From Neobacillus mesonae (GTDB lineage: Bacteria; Bacillota; Bacilli; Bacillales; Cytobacillaceae): DNA of 64,000 nucleotides. A program made the position numbers and the translations under genes. The DNA lies in NCBI RefSeq assembly GCF_001636315.1, contig NZ_KV440949.1, forward strand, positions 3,280,973-3,344,972. Reading direction: 5' to 3'. Below the pieces are notes generated by a model that was given only the letters and a program-made list of their open reading frames with translations, made no database searches and was not told the origin of the DNA. Shown piece after piece: positions 1 to 8,542 of the stretch (position 1 is the stretch's first letter; each line of letters opens with the position of its first letter).

Positions 1-33
1 TATCATTAACGTTAAATAATTTTAAAAAAATAT

Positions 34-111
34 GGCTTTGTTAAAGGGCAATGTTGGTATTTGTAGCTCTGTTGATTAGAGCCGAAATCAACAGCCTGGT
101 TTAACAAAGCC
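34..111. repeat. Nested inverted-repeat element (MITE-like relic)
   Basis: Outer arms GGCTTTGTTAAA (34-45) and TTTAACAAAGCC (100-111) are perfect complements. Inner arms CTGTTGATT (69-77) and AATCAACAG (86-94) form a second hairpin. The inner segment resembles a GTTGATT-GAGC repeat common in Bacillaceae intergenic DNA (from memory). It contains no open frame. It could be a miniature transposable element or a structured leader of the downstream PTS gene. Confidence 0.6.
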
Positions 112-228
112 AAAATAAAAATTTTAAGGAGGTGGTTGCCTTCCCGTTGCTAAACGGTTTATAAATCTGCTGTAGGATTTTTGTGATGGACTTATTTTTT
201 TAATTAAATTTCTTAGGGGGTAATGGAG

Positions 229-1689
229 ATGAAAAAGTACTTTCAAAGACTCGGAAGTTCTTTGATGTTACCTGTTGCAGTACTGCCGGCAGCGGCGGTC
301 TTGATGGGAATCGGGTACTGGATTGACCCAGCAGGCTGGGGCGGTGGAAGCCCGGTTGCGGCTTTCTTAATCAAAGCAGGTAGTTCGATTATAGATAATA
401 TTCCAATTCTATTTGCCGTCGGTGTTGCGTTAGGGATGTCGAGGGAAAAGGACGGTTCAGCAGCGCTCTCTGGGCTTGTTGCCTTTCTCGTCGTCAAAAC
501 CTTGCTGTCACCTGATTCTGTTGCGATGTTACAGCAAATTGACGTAGCAAAGGTCGACCCAGCATTTGCAAAAATCGGGAATGCCTTTGTCGGAATCATT
601 TCCGGTATCGTGGCTTCGACGATGTACAATCGTTTTAGTCATGTAAAATTGCCGGATGCACTCGCGTTCTTTAGTGGTAAACGGTTAGTACCGATTATGA
701 CAGCGGTTTCAATGCTCGTAGTTTCTGTCGCCTTATTCTTTATCTGGCCTCCAATCTATACATTATTAGTTAACTTTGGTGAGGGAATTGCGAAATTAGG
801 CGCTGCTGGTGCTGGTTTATACGGCTTCTTTAACCGTTTATTAATTCCAACTGGTCTGCACCATGCATTAAACTCTGTATTCTGGTTTGATGTGGCGAAT
901 ATCAATGATATTGGTAACTTCTGGTCCGGAAAAGGGGTAAAAGGCGTTACTGGAATGTATCAGGCGGGATTCTTCCCAATTATGATGTTTGGCCTTCCTG
1001 CCGCTGGTCTTGCAATGTACCATACTGCAAAAACAAAGAGGAAGAAAGAAGTCGCCTCGTTAATGATGGCTGCTGGATTCGCGGCATTTTTCACTGGTGT
1101 TACTGAGCCGCTTGAGTTCTCCTTTATGTTCCTTGCACCAGCATTGTATGTGGTCCATGCTATTTTGACAGGTCTTTCTTTAGCAATTGCGGCTATGTTC
1201 CATTGGACAGCCGGATTTGGCTTTAGTGCCGGATTAGTCGACTTTCTTTTAAGTTCCAGACTGCCATTGGCTAATCAGCCTTATATGCTGCTTCTCCAAG
1301 GTTTAGTCTTTGCGGTTATTTACTATTTCTTATTCCGTTTCATTATTGTGAAGTTTAATTTGGCTACACCTGGACGCGAAGAAGATTTTGATGAAGAAGT
1401 GCCAACAGCGGGTGCGGTTGGAACCGCAGCTGGCGGGAACAAATTTGCTGTTATGGCAGAGCAGATTTATGCCGGCTTAGGCGGAGATGCCAATGTTGTT
1501 TCTGTTGATAACTGTGCAACACGTCTAAGATTAGAAGTTAAAGACATGAATGTCGTCGACCAGAAGAAAATTAAAACAACCGGAGTTCCGGGTATTAACG
1601 TCGTCGGTCCGAAAAACATTCAAGTCATTGTCGGTCCAAATGTGCAATTTGTCGCAGACGAAATCCACAAAATGCGCAAAGGAAAATAA
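229..1689 (+). CDS. nagE: PTS system EIICB component, N-acetylglucosamine type
   Basis: This is a membrane sugar permease that takes up and phosphorylates an amino sugar or glucose, using phosphate passed on from HPr and EIIA. Residues 1 to about 375 form the hydrophobic EIIC domain with the sugar-site stretch PTGLHHALNSVFWF. After a charged and glycine-rich linker, the last ~85 residues are an EIIB domain with the phosphorylation motif NCATRLR (Cys about 429). No EIIA domain is fused, so it must borrow one. The ATG at 229 is preferred over the one at 223 because it lies about 8 bases after the AGGGGG ribosome site (215-220). An intrinsic terminator follows, and a GlcT-like antiterminator is encoded convergently next door. 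N-acetylglucosamine specificity rests on overall resemblance to NagE; a glucose permease is the alternative. Confidence 0.85.
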   Translation: MKKYFQRLGSSLMLPVAVLPAAAVLMGIGYWIDPAGWGGGSPVAAFLIKAGSSIIDNIPILFAVGVALGMSREKDGSAALSGLVAFLVVKTLLSPDSVAMLQQIDVAKVDPAFAKIGNAFVGIISGIVASTMYNRFSHVKLPDALAFFSGKRLVPIMTAVSMLVVSVALFFIWPPIYTLLVNFGEGIAKLGAAGAGLYGFFNRLLIPTGLHHALNSVFWFDVANINDIGNFWSGKGVKGVTGMYQAGFFPIMMFGLPAAGLAMYHTAKTKRKKEVASLMMAAGFAAFFTGVTEPLEFSFMFLAPALYVVHAILTGLSLAIAAMFHWTAGFGFSAGLVDFLLSSRLPLANQPYMLLLQGLVFAVIYYFLFRFIIVKFNLATPGREEDFDEEVPTAGAVGTAAGGNKFAVMAEQIYAGLGGDANVVSVDNCATRLRLEVKDMNVVDQKKIKTTGVPGINVVGPKNIQVIVGPNVQFVADEIHKMRKGK

Positions 1690-1702
1690 ACTGTAGCAAA
1701 AG

Positions 1703-1740
1703 AAAACGCTTGGGCTGATCTGGCCCAAGCGTTTTTGCTA
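1703..1740 (+). terminator. Intrinsic terminator of the PTS gene
   Basis: Perfect 13-base stem (1703-1715 with 1723-1735), GC-rich at the tip, followed by a short T run. Confidence 0.85.
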
Positions 1741-1746
1741 TGAGGG

Positions 1747-1800
1747 CATGGGGACGGTTCTTGCGCTTCCTAAAAAGGAAGCGCAAGAACCGTCCTCATG
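1747..1800. repeat. Long palindrome of a different repeat family
   Basis: Two 24-base arms (1747-1770 and 1777-1800) are complementary with one mismatch around a TAAAAA loop. The arms carry the core GGGGACGGTTCTTGCGCTTC. It sits between convergent genes and ends two bases before the stop codon of the antiterminator gene, so it may also act as a bidirectional terminator. It is unrelated to the ggtgtcaggcacc family elsewhere in the window. Confidence 0.8.
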
Positions 1801-1802
1801 CT

Positions 1803-2621
1803 TCATCGTTTTCGCAGCCTCTCGATGTGAAGGGAGATGTAGCCTAGTTCGTGGTGCGGCAGGTTGATGTCGAAGTGCTGTGCTAGATGGCCTGCGACGG
1901 TCGTTGCGCATTTGAAGGAAGTGGGGAACTTCTTTTGGATCATGGTAAGCATTTCATCATCCATGATGTGCGGCTCACCGCTGCTGATTCGTGAAATGGC
2001 GAAGCGAAGATGGGTTACTAATCGCTGGTAAGAAAAATCATCTTCGTCGATTTCAATGTTTAAAAAATCCCTGATGGTTTGTACCATTTCTCCAATTATG
2101 GCTGTCTGTCTTAGTGTTTGTTTCATGTCGCCAGTCTGCAGCTTTGCCGTATGGATGTGAAGCGCAATATAGGCCGCTTCGTCGATCGGCATTTGAATGT
2201 TGGTCTTTTTTTCAATATGCTTAATAGCCCATAGGCCAATTTCAAATTCTTGTTTGTATAGAATCTTAATTTCGGGCAATAGTTTGTTTTTTAAATAAAT
2301 TCCGTCCTGAATCCGCTCGATGGCAAATGACAAGTGGTCTGTTAAGGCGATATGAATGTGATCATTTAATCTTGTTCCAAGAGATTCCTCAGCATGGGAA
2401 ATGATTTCCTCTGAGAGGGCAAAATGCTCTTCAGGGATTTTGAGCAGCAGCTGCTGGAATCTTTCATTTTCTTTTAAAACAAAAAGCTTCTCAATCTTGC
2501 TTCGATTGACAATGTCGTTTTTTTTCTTTTGAAAGGCAATCCCCCCGCCAATGGCAATCTTTTCTTCATTTTCGTCCGTTACAATGACGGCGTTGTTATT
2601 TAATATTTTTTTAATTTTCAC
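1803..2621 (-). CDS. glcT: BglG/GlcT-family transcription antiterminator
   Basis: This RNA-binding antiterminator is controlled by PTS phosphorylation. Residues 1 to about 58 are the RNA-binding CAT domain (MKIKKILNNNAVIV). Two PRD domains follow, about 65-170 and 175-272. Paired PRD histidines are visible: LNDHIHIALTDH and ALHIHTA in PRD1, LVTHLRF and SLHIERL in PRD2. At 272 residues it is the normal length for the family. By analogy with GlcT it would bind an antiterminator hairpin in the leader of the facing PTS gene when sugar is present. I could not identify a convincing RAT sequence in 112-222, so the target is inferred from adjacency. Confidence 0.85.
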   Translation of the reverse strand: MKIKKILNNNAVIVTDENEEKIAIGGGIAFQKKKNDIVNRSKIEKLFVLKENERFQQLLLKIPEEHFALSEEIISHAEESLGTRLNDHIHIALTDHLSFAIERIQDGIYLKNKLLPEIKILYKQEFEIGLWAIKHIEKKTNIQMPIDEAAYIALHIHTAKLQTGDMKQTLRQTAIIGEMVQTIRDFLNIEIDEDDFSYQRLVTHLRFAISRISSGEPHIMDDEMLTMIQKKFPTSFKCATTVAGHLAQHFDINLPHHELGYISLHIERLRKR

Positions 2622-2979
2622 CTGAAACCGTCTCCTTATTTCCTGCTAAGCAGTGGAATAGTGATGGCAATTTTTAAAGGATGATTTCAATTATAGTATT
2701 ATCAATGGATGAAGTGAATAATAACAGTGTTTCTTTCATTAATATTTCGCCATTTTGGCTGTTTCTCCTTTTTTATTTTTCATACATTCATAAGGATTGG
2801 GGAAAATGCTGCTGTAATTTCTAGATTTTTGTCGAAGAGGGGCGAGTGGGCAAAAGCTTATCCGGTAATCTTAAATTAGCTTATAATATAATTGGCAATT
2901 ATAGATTCTTAAAGCCTGGATCAGCACTACAACCTTTAAGAGTCTATTGAATGAGATGCTGCTTGTTAGGAGTTTATTT
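2622..2979. other. Intergenic region upstream of divergent genes
   Basis: AT-rich non-coding DNA between the antiterminator and the methyltransferase. A TATAAT at 2882-2887 is a reasonable -10 for the rightward gene, but I see no clear -35. No repeat or RNA structure is evident. Confidence 0.4.
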
Positions 2980-3591
2980 ATGAAGGAACATTATTATGAT
3001 AAATTACTGAATATAAATACGAGGGGAGATAGGCTGGAGGGTGCGGCAAAAAAGCCCCACCGCTACTATCCCTATGAGCCTACGCCGTATAGTGCGCTAG
3101 AGGAGTTATTTAAGAACTATGAGGTGAGTAGATTTGATCATGTGGTAGACTTCGGCTGCGGAAAAGGGCGGCTGAATTTCTATATACATTATTTCTATCA
3201 TGCTTCGGTTACGGGGATTGAGATGAATGAAACACTGTACCAAGAGGCGTTGGAAAACAGCAAAACATTTGGGAGAAAAACGAAGAACCGTTTGGAGCGG
3301 ATTCAGTTTCATTGCTGCTTAGCGGAGGAATATACGATTTCCCCGTCAGACAACAGGTTTTATTTTTTCAATCCATTTTCGATACAGGTTTTTAGGAGTA
3401 TCATAAATAATATCTTGATTTCCATAGAAAATCATGAGCGGGATGTGGAAGTAATCCTCTACTATCCATCACAGGATTACATCTATTATCTTGAAAACGA
3501 CACCGCTTTCGAACTAAAGAAAGAAATAATTTTACCACATGATTATTTGCGTGATTCAAATGAACGGTTCTTGATTTACCGGCTTGGATAG
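2980..3591 (+). CDS. Class I SAM-dependent methyltransferase, unknown substrate
   Basis: A Rossmann-fold methyltransferase of about 203 residues. The SAM-binding motif I is clear (VVDFGCGKGRL), followed by an acidic end of strand 2 (VTGIEMN) and the motif-IV-like stretch YFFNPF, which suggests a small-molecule or protein N/O-methyltransferase. The ATG at 2980 is preferred because TAGGAG at 2967-2972 lies seven bases upstream; the upstream TTG and ATG lack a ribosome site. It has no membrane segments and no operon partner. The downstream gene begins only after a degenerate repeat. The substrate cannot be told from the sequence. Confidence 0.75.
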   Translation: MKEHYYDKLLNINTRGDRLEGAAKKPHRYYPYEPTPYSALEELFKNYEVSRFDHVVDFGCGKGRLNFYIHYFYHASVTGIEMNETLYQEALENSKTFGRKTKNRLERIQFHCCLAEEYTISPSDNRFYFFNPFSIQVFRSIINNILISIENHERDVEVILYYPSQDYIYYLENDTAFELKKEIILPHDYLRDSNERFLIYRLG

Positions 3592-3608
3592 GTGTTATTG
3601 TTAGTATT

Positions 3609-3654
3609 GGTGTCATGCACCAAACCAAAATGGTCCCTTTAAGGAGGGGTGCAC
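3609..3654. repeat. Degenerate copy of the ggtgtcaggcacc repeat
   Basis: GGTGTCATGCACC at 3609-3621 differs from the core by one base. The second half near 3645-3654 is decayed and now carries the ribosome site of the next gene. Confidence 0.5.
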
Positions 3655-3655
3655 T

Positions 3656-4156
3656 ATTTATTACAGGCTATGGACGTTTATAAATGTTTTTCTGATTGTC
3701 GTTTCGATAGTGTACATATGGGTTTTTCGCCCGCATGATGGTTCGTTGGCAGTGATTGGGCAGGTTTTGGCGCAAGCAGCCATTATTTTATTTCTAGTCA
3801 ATATTAATATGTATTTTATTTTTCTGGTGATACGGAAGACAACGATTCGTAAGGTGAAGATTCGCTTGGCGAAGTTTTCGCGGCATTTTATGAAATGGCA
3901 TATCCCAATAGCTATTTGTGGGACGGCAGCAATTACTGGGCATGCCGTTATTAATATAACGCAATTTGGCCCCTTGATCGGCTTTACCCATTTAAAACTG
4001 CTGACCGGCTATCTGGCTCTAGCTATGTTAAGTCTAACCCTATTTGCCGGCTTGCTGCGGCACAAAAAAGCATCAGGCTTCCGCCGCAAATTTCACCTAA
4101 CCGCAGCCATGACCTTTTTAGGAATATTTATTATTCATATGGTTGTACTTATATAG
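3656..4156 (+). CDS. Four-helix membrane protein, possibly cytochrome b-like; start codon unclear
   Basis: A small membrane protein with about four hydrophobic helices. Histidines sit at several helix ends (FSRHFMKWH, TGHAV, FTHLKLL, RRKFHL, IIHMVV), which recalls haem-binding b-type cytochromes or ferric-reductase-like proteins; this is inference only. The first conventional start is GTG at 3710, in the middle of a hydrophobic helix and without a ribosome site. The same frame is open upstream and supplies the rest of that helix. A strong AAGGAGG (3641-3647) sits eight bases before an in-frame ATT at 3656, which I chose as the likely start. A copy of the 43-bp palindrome begins five bases after the stop. 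Confidence 0.55.
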   Translation: MYYRLWTFINVFLIVVSIVYIWVFRPHDGSLAVIGQVLAQAAIILFLVNINMYFIFLVIRKTTIRKVKIRLAKFSRHFMKWHIPIAICGTAAITGHAVINITQFGPLIGFTHLKLLTGYLALAMLSLTLFAGLLRHKKASGFRRKFHLTAAMTFLGIFIIHMVVLI

Positions 4157-4161
4157 TTATG

Positions 4162-4204
4162 GGTGTCAGGCACCATGTGAAAAATTCACATGGTGCCTGA
4201 CACC
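4162..4204. repeat. 43-bp palindromic repeat, copy 1
   Basis: Two perfect 20-base arms (ggtgtcaggcaccatgtgaa and its complement) around an AAA loop. The top strand to the right is G+T rich: 41 of 60 bases in 4261-4320. Confidence 0.95.
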
Positions 4205-4229
4205 AAAACAAGTTTGAGGTGTAGAGATT

Positions 4230-4874
4230 ATGGAGAGTATTACGGTTGTTTCGCTTTTGGATGTGATTAGTGAGCTGTTTTCGGAGGAGATTTCTATTGC
4301 GGTTTCGAATACGGTGGAATATATTTATTATCGGCCTAGTAAACGGGTTGATTTGAAGATTCGTCCGGGCGATCTGTTAAAGGAGGGGACCATTGCTCAT
4401 AAAGCTATTAGTTCCAAACAAAAGGTTTCGGAGTTTATTAATCGGGATATTTTTGGTGTTCCTTATCATGGCATGGCAGTGCCATTTTTTCATGAGGGGA
4501 AGCTTGAGGGCTGTGTAACGGCGATTTACCCTGCCCTGACAAGCGGGAAGTTGGTCGTGACGATTAAGAGTGACGACGGCTGGATTCCGCTTCCGTTTTC
4601 AGAGGTGGTTTACCTTGAGTCAAAAGATAAAAAGACCTATGTTCATGCAAAGGAGCACTGCGGCACGCATAAATATTCGCTGCAGGAATTTGAGTTTGTG
4701 CTGCCAAAGGATTATTTTATCCGCTGCCACCGCTCGTTTATCGTAAACGTCAATCATATTAGGGAAATATACCCTGATACCCACTCCACCTTTGTGCTTT
4801 CAATGGATAACGGAGATCGAGTACCTGTCAGCCAGTCGTATTCCAGCTACTTCCGCCGGCTGTTAGGGTTTTAA
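4230..4874 (+). CDS. LytTR-family transcriptional regulator with N-terminal sensor-like domain
   Basis: Residues about 115-214 form a LytTR DNA-binding domain (IPLPFSEVVYLESKDKKTYVH, then FIRCHRSFIVNVNHI and VPVSQSY). The first ~105 residues are not a response-regulator receiver; they look like a small PAS/GAF-like ligand domain, so it probably senses a metabolite rather than a kinase signal. GAGGTG at 4216-4221 supports the ATG at 4230. The CoA-transferase gene 220 bases downstream, in the same direction, is its likely target; LytTR proteins bind direct repeats upstream of target promoters, and the intervening AT-rich DNA could hold them. The first ~100 bases are unusually G+T rich, in keeping with the adjacent repeat. 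Confidence 0.8.
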   Translation: MESITVVSLLDVISELFSEEISIAVSNTVEYIYYRPSKRVDLKIRPGDLLKEGTIAHKAISSKQKVSEFINRDIFGVPYHGMAVPFFHEGKLEGCVTAIYPALTSGKLVVTIKSDDGWIPLPFSEVVYLESKDKKTYVHAKEHCGTHKYSLQEFEFVLPKDYFIRCHRSFIVNVNHIREIYPDTHSTFVLSMDNGDRVPVSQSYSSYFRRLLGF

Positions 4875-5097
4875 TTTTTCGGCGATTGACTAAGGGGCGA
4901 GAAGAAAGGCCTAAAGTAGAATTTGCTCGTTAGTGAACAAATAATAATTGAAAAATCCAACAGGTGAAAATATTCTGCTTTAGAATGAAAAAATGCTGCT
5001 TTGTCTGAATTTTTCTGTAATATATCCCTGATTTCCTTATTGCAAAATTATTTAGGTTAAAATAATAATAATTTCATATTTGGGAGTGGGATGGGAT

Positions 5098-6612
5098 ATG
5101 GAAAATAAATTTGAACGGATTAGAGACAAACGGCTTTTAGACCGCGTTGTATCACCGGAAGAAGCAGCCTCTTGGATCCAAGATGGGATGACTTTAGGGC
5201 TGAGCGGTTTCACACGTGCCGGCGACGTGAAAGCGGTGCCATTTGCGCTGGTAAAACGGGCCGAAACAGAGTCATTTAAAGTTAACGTTTATACAGGGGC
5301 ATCGTTAGGCTCGGATGTGGATAAGCTTTTTGCGGAAGCGGGGATTCTCGGAAAAAGACTTCCCTTTCAAGCCGATCCAACAATGCGCAGTAAAATTAAT
5401 AATGGGGAAATGTTATTTGTTGATCAACACTTGTCACATACAGCAGAATTGGTCCGTGCGGGGGTAATGGATCCAGTAGATTTTGCAATTTTGGAAGCGT
5501 ATTCAGTTACAGAGGATGGAATGGTGATTCCGACCACTTCTGTGGGGAACTCTATGTCCTTTGCATTGAATGCAAAAGCTATCATTATTGAAATTAATTT
5601 ATCGCATCAAGTGAATTTAGAAGGATTGCATGATTTATATGATCCCGGAAAACAAGGCGAGAGAGGTCCGATTCCATTAACGAAGGTTGAAGATCGTATT
5701 GGTTCGATTGGAATTCCGGTAGATGTTGAAAAAGTAATGGGGATTGTATTTACGAACCAGCAGGATTCTCCTTCAACCATCGTACAGCCGGATGAAGAGA
5801 CGGTCATCATGGCGAATCACTTAATCGAGTTTTTACGTAAGGAAGTGGAAGCTGGCCGTCTGACAGAGCGCCTTGCACCGCTGCAATCAGGAATCGGTTC
5901 AGTGGCAAATGCGGTACTCCATGGCCTGTTAGACTCGGAGTTTGAAAATTTAGAAGTGTACTCTGAGGTATTACAGGACGCAGTGTTTGACTTAATCGAT
6001 GCTGGCAAGGTGGATTTTGCGTCATGCTGCTCGATTACCCTTTCTGAGGAAAAAATGAACCAGGTGTACGGCAATTTTGAGAAGTATCGTGACAAATTAA
6101 TCATGCGGCCGCAGGAGATTTCCAATCATCCGGAAATCATCCGCCGACTTGGATTGATTTCGATTAATACAGCGCTTGAGTTAGATATTTACGGAAATGT
6201 CAACTCAACACATGTTTTAGGAACAAAAATGATGAACGGCATCGGCGGATCGGGGGATTTCGCACGCAATGCCCGCTTAGCAATTTTTGTGACGAAATCG
6301 ATTGCCAAGGGCGGCAAAATTTCAAGTATTGTGCCATTTGTTTCTCACGTTGACCATACCGAACATGATGTTGATGTTATTGTAACGGAGCAGGGATACG
6401 CCGACTTGCGCGGTTTGGCACCAAGACAACGGGTTGAATTGATTATTGAACGCTGTGCTCATCCAATGTACCGTGAACAGCTGCGCGAATATTACAAGGA
6501 AGCATTAACAAGAGGCGGGCAAACACCACACGTGCTGGAAAAAGCCTTCTCCTGGCATATCAACTTTGCCGCTAACGGAACAATGCTCGAACCAGTGCAG
6601 GAAACAGTCTAG
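5098..6612 (+). CDS. Acetyl-CoA hydrolase/transferase (succinyl-CoA:acetate CoA-transferase type)
   Basis: A cytosolic class I CoA-transferase of about 504 residues, the usual length for the Cat1/AarC family. It would move CoA between succinyl-CoA and acetate, or hydrolyse acetyl-CoA. Visible family features include the glycine-rich LGLSGFTRAGD near the N-terminus, QSGIGSVANAV, the segment YSEVLQD that carries the putative catalytic glutamate, and GIGGSGDFARNA. The ATG at 5098 is preferred over the TTG at 5080 because GGGAGTGGG lies between them. A terminator follows at 6665-6703. The LytTR gene upstream probably controls it. Confidence 0.85.
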   Translation: MENKFERIRDKRLLDRVVSPEEAASWIQDGMTLGLSGFTRAGDVKAVPFALVKRAETESFKVNVYTGASLGSDVDKLFAEAGILGKRLPFQADPTMRSKINNGEMLFVDQHLSHTAELVRAGVMDPVDFAILEAYSVTEDGMVIPTTSVGNSMSFALNAKAIIIEINLSHQVNLEGLHDLYDPGKQGERGPIPLTKVEDRIGSIGIPVDVEKVMGIVFTNQQDSPSTIVQPDEETVIMANHLIEFLRKEVEAGRLTERLAPLQSGIGSVANAVLHGLLDSEFENLEVYSEVLQDAVFDLIDAGKVDFASCCSITLSEEKMNQVYGNFEKYRDKLIMRPQEISNHPEIIRRLGLISINTALELDIYGNVNSTHVLGTKMMNGIGGSGDFARNARLAIFVTKSIAKGGKISSIVPFVSHVDHTEHDVDVIVTEQGYADLRGLAPRQRVELIIERCAHPMYREQLREYYKEALTRGGQTPHVLEKAFSWHINFAANGTMLEPVQETV

Positions 6613-6664
6613 ACGGTTGGGGGAACATTCATATAAAAAGGGATATTAACATAGAACGGAAAGA

Positions 6665-6703
6665 AAAGCGCTTTGATTTGGGGGAATCAAAGCGCTTTTT
6701 GAC
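6665..6703 (+). terminator. Intrinsic terminator after the CoA-transferase
   Basis: Perfect 15-base stem (6665-6679 with 6686-6700), loop TGGGGG, T tail. Confidence 0.9.
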
Positions 6704-6730
6704 GTACTCTTTAAAGTAGGTGTTAAAAGT

Positions 6731-6743
6731 GGTGCCTGACACC
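6731..6743. repeat. Half copy of the palindromic repeat core
   Basis: Only the core ggtgcctgacacc remains, followed by ACACCAC. The gene to its right starts in strongly G+T-rich DNA (40 of 60 bases in 6901-6960). Confidence 0.7.
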
Positions 6744-6814
6744 ACACCACATTGCTATGATAATATTGGGATTAATAGGTTAATTGATTATATCCGGTTA
6801 GGGGTTGTTGGCAG

Positions 6815-7363
6815 ATGGGGAAGAAGGTATATGTTGTGAGGCATTGTGAGGCGGCGGGGCAGCCTAGTGAGTCGCCGCTTACAGATAGAGGGGTCGAGCA
6901 GGCGAAGGAGTTAGCGGGGTTTTTTGAGGATGTGAAGGTTGACCGGATTATTTCCAGTCCATTTGTACGGGCGATTCAATCGATTGAACCAACAGCGGAA
7001 CAAAAAGGCATCAAGCTGGAGACTGACCCAAGATTATCCGAGCGGGTATTGAGCACGGTGGATTTACCGGATTGGCTGGATAGGCTTAAAGCCGCTTTTG
7101 ATGATTTGGATTTAAAAATTGAAGGCGGAGAATCAAGCAGGGAAGCGATGAACAGGGCAGTCAGCGCCCTGGAAGATGTTCGTCAATGTGAAGGTGAAAA
7201 TACTGTCATCGTATCCCACGGAAATTTAATAGCATTGCTTCTCAAGTACTATCAGCCTGACTTCGGTTTTGAACAATGGAAGAATCTTAGCAACCCGGAT
7301 GTTTTTCTTTTAAAAATCGACCCAAATAATAAGGTCTCAGTTGAACGATTATGGAGATCATAA
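6815..7363 (+). CDS. Histidine phosphatase family protein (phosphoglycerate mutase-like)
   Basis: A 182-residue enzyme of the branch-one histidine phosphatase superfamily. The nucleophile motif is VVRHCEA, so the usual RHG is RHC here; the second histidine lies in VSHGNL and the acidic partner in SERV. The arginine of ISSPFVRAIQS completes the phosphate pocket. The fold covers phosphoglycerate mutases, sugar phosphatases and nucleotide phosphatases, so the substrate stays open. AGGGGTT is eight bases before the ATG. The 5' third is strikingly rich in G and T compared with the rest. Confidence 0.8.
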   Translation: MGKKVYVVRHCEAAGQPSESPLTDRGVEQAKELAGFFEDVKVDRIISSPFVRAIQSIEPTAEQKGIKLETDPRLSERVLSTVDLPDWLDRLKAAFDDLDLKIEGGESSREAMNRAVSALEDVRQCEGENTVIVSHGNLIALLLKYYQPDFGFEQWKNLSNPDVFLLKIDPNNKVSVERLWRS

Positions 7364-7392
7364 TAATGGTAATAACCGTATCAAAATGCATT

Positions 7393-7435
7393 GGTGTCAG
7401 GCACCATGTGAATTTTTCACATGGTGCCTGACACC
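7393..7435. repeat. 43-bp palindromic repeat, copy 2
   Basis: Same 20-base arms as copy 1, with loop TTT. The ribosome site GGGAGG of the next gene starts four bases after it. Confidence 0.95.
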
Positions 7436-7455
7436 GCCGGGAGGTGAAAAAAAAC

Positions 7456-8502
7456 ATGATGGACCAGAGCCGTTTACATGATCATGACCGTAGTCAAAAC
7501 CATAGCCAGAACCAAAATAATCGAATAGAGGCGCTTGATTATTTGCGGGGGTTGGCGTTGATGGGGATTATTTTGGTGAATATCGGTCCGCTGCTGGGGA
7601 TTCTAGAGCCTGCTTCCGCACATTCATTGGATGCTTCCTATTGGAGATTTTTATATTTATTTGTGGAAGGCCGCTTTTATACGATTTTTACTTTTTTATT
7701 TGGGGTTGGGTTCTATATTTTCCTCACCCGGGCCAATGCTAAAGGGAAGAAAGGCTATCGCCTATTTTTGAGACGAATGGCCGCCCTGTTTGTTTTTGGA
7801 TTGGTTCACGTTCAGTTTCACCCCGGGGAGGCGCTGGGGCTGTATGCCGTTTGCGGCCTGATCATTTTGCCTTTTTATAAAGCCAGCAAAATAATGAATC
7901 TTGTTTTTGGGATGTTAATGCTTATTGCTTTTGCGGCTTTTTCTATCAAAATCTTCATGGTTGTGCCGCTTATGCTATTAGGAATTGCAGCGGGCCAATA
8001 TCGTGTATTTGAAAAGCTTCAGCCCAAAAAGATTGCCGTTTTTACAGGAATGATGCTCGCACTAAGTGCAGCCGGGCTGACAGTTCAAGCACAATATGCG
8101 CCCGTTCAGATCGGCGTTGCCACCGAACAAGCTTATCTGCAAAAGCAGCATTTTATTCGTACCGGGATTGCTATTGGTCCCATTGTCTCTGCGTTTTACA
8201 CGGGGTTATTGCTGTTACTTTTACAGCGGCGTTTATTTCAAAAATTATTCTCCCCATTAAAAGATTACGGCCGGATGGCGCTGACGAACTATATATCGCA
8301 AACCGTCCTCATATTATTCGCTGGAAATCTGTTTGATTTTGACGGGCGGATTAGTTACCTGCAATCTTTGTATCTGTGCCTGATTATATATGTTCTGCAG
8401 TTCATTTTCAGTACGGTGTGGCTGCGATATTTTCGCTACGGTCCCTTGGAATGGATATGGAGGATTTCTACATATTGGAAAATACCACCGATGCGCAGGT
8501 AA
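7456..8502 (+). CDS. DUF418-family membrane protein (YeiB/YxaH-like)
   Basis: A multi-pass membrane protein of about 348 residues. After a hydrophilic His/Gln/Asn-rich N-terminus (about 25 residues) comes the family signature IEALDYLRGLALMGIILVN. Eight or more hydrophobic helices follow, and the C-terminal part holds the DUF418 region (LKDYGRMALTNYISQT and RYFRYGPLEW). The related acyltransferase-3 fold suggests cell-envelope modification, but no function is established. The ATG at 7456 suits the GGGAGG at 7439-7444; the GTG at 7444 overlaps that site. The G+T-rich tract begins around 7530 rather than at the start codon. Confidence 0.8.
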   Translation: MMDQSRLHDHDRSQNHSQNQNNRIEALDYLRGLALMGIILVNIGPLLGILEPASAHSLDASYWRFLYLFVEGRFYTIFTFLFGVGFYIFLTRANAKGKKGYRLFLRRMAALFVFGLVHVQFHPGEALGLYAVCGLIILPFYKASKIMNLVFGMLMLIAFAAFSIKIFMVVPLMLLGIAAGQYRVFEKLQPKKIAVFTGMMLALSAAGLTVQAQYAPVQIGVATEQAYLQKQHFIRTGIAIGPIVSAFYTGLLLLLLQRRLFQKLFSPLKDYGRMALTNYISQTVLILFAGNLFDFDGRISYLQSLYLCLIIYVLQFIFSTVWLRYFRYGPLEWIWRISTYWKIPPMRR

Positions 8503-8542
8503 TCATGCTGAACATCGGTGGTCAATAATTAATCAAAATCTG

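Noticed and set aside
34..222. Possible RAT antiterminator site for the GlcT-like protein
   Set aside because: The nested inverted repeat does not resemble the known RAT sequence, and no terminator overlapping it was found; kept only as a repeat.
243..629. Long antisense open frames inside nagE and other genes
   Set aside because: They are shadows of well-supported genes, with no ribosome sites or family features.
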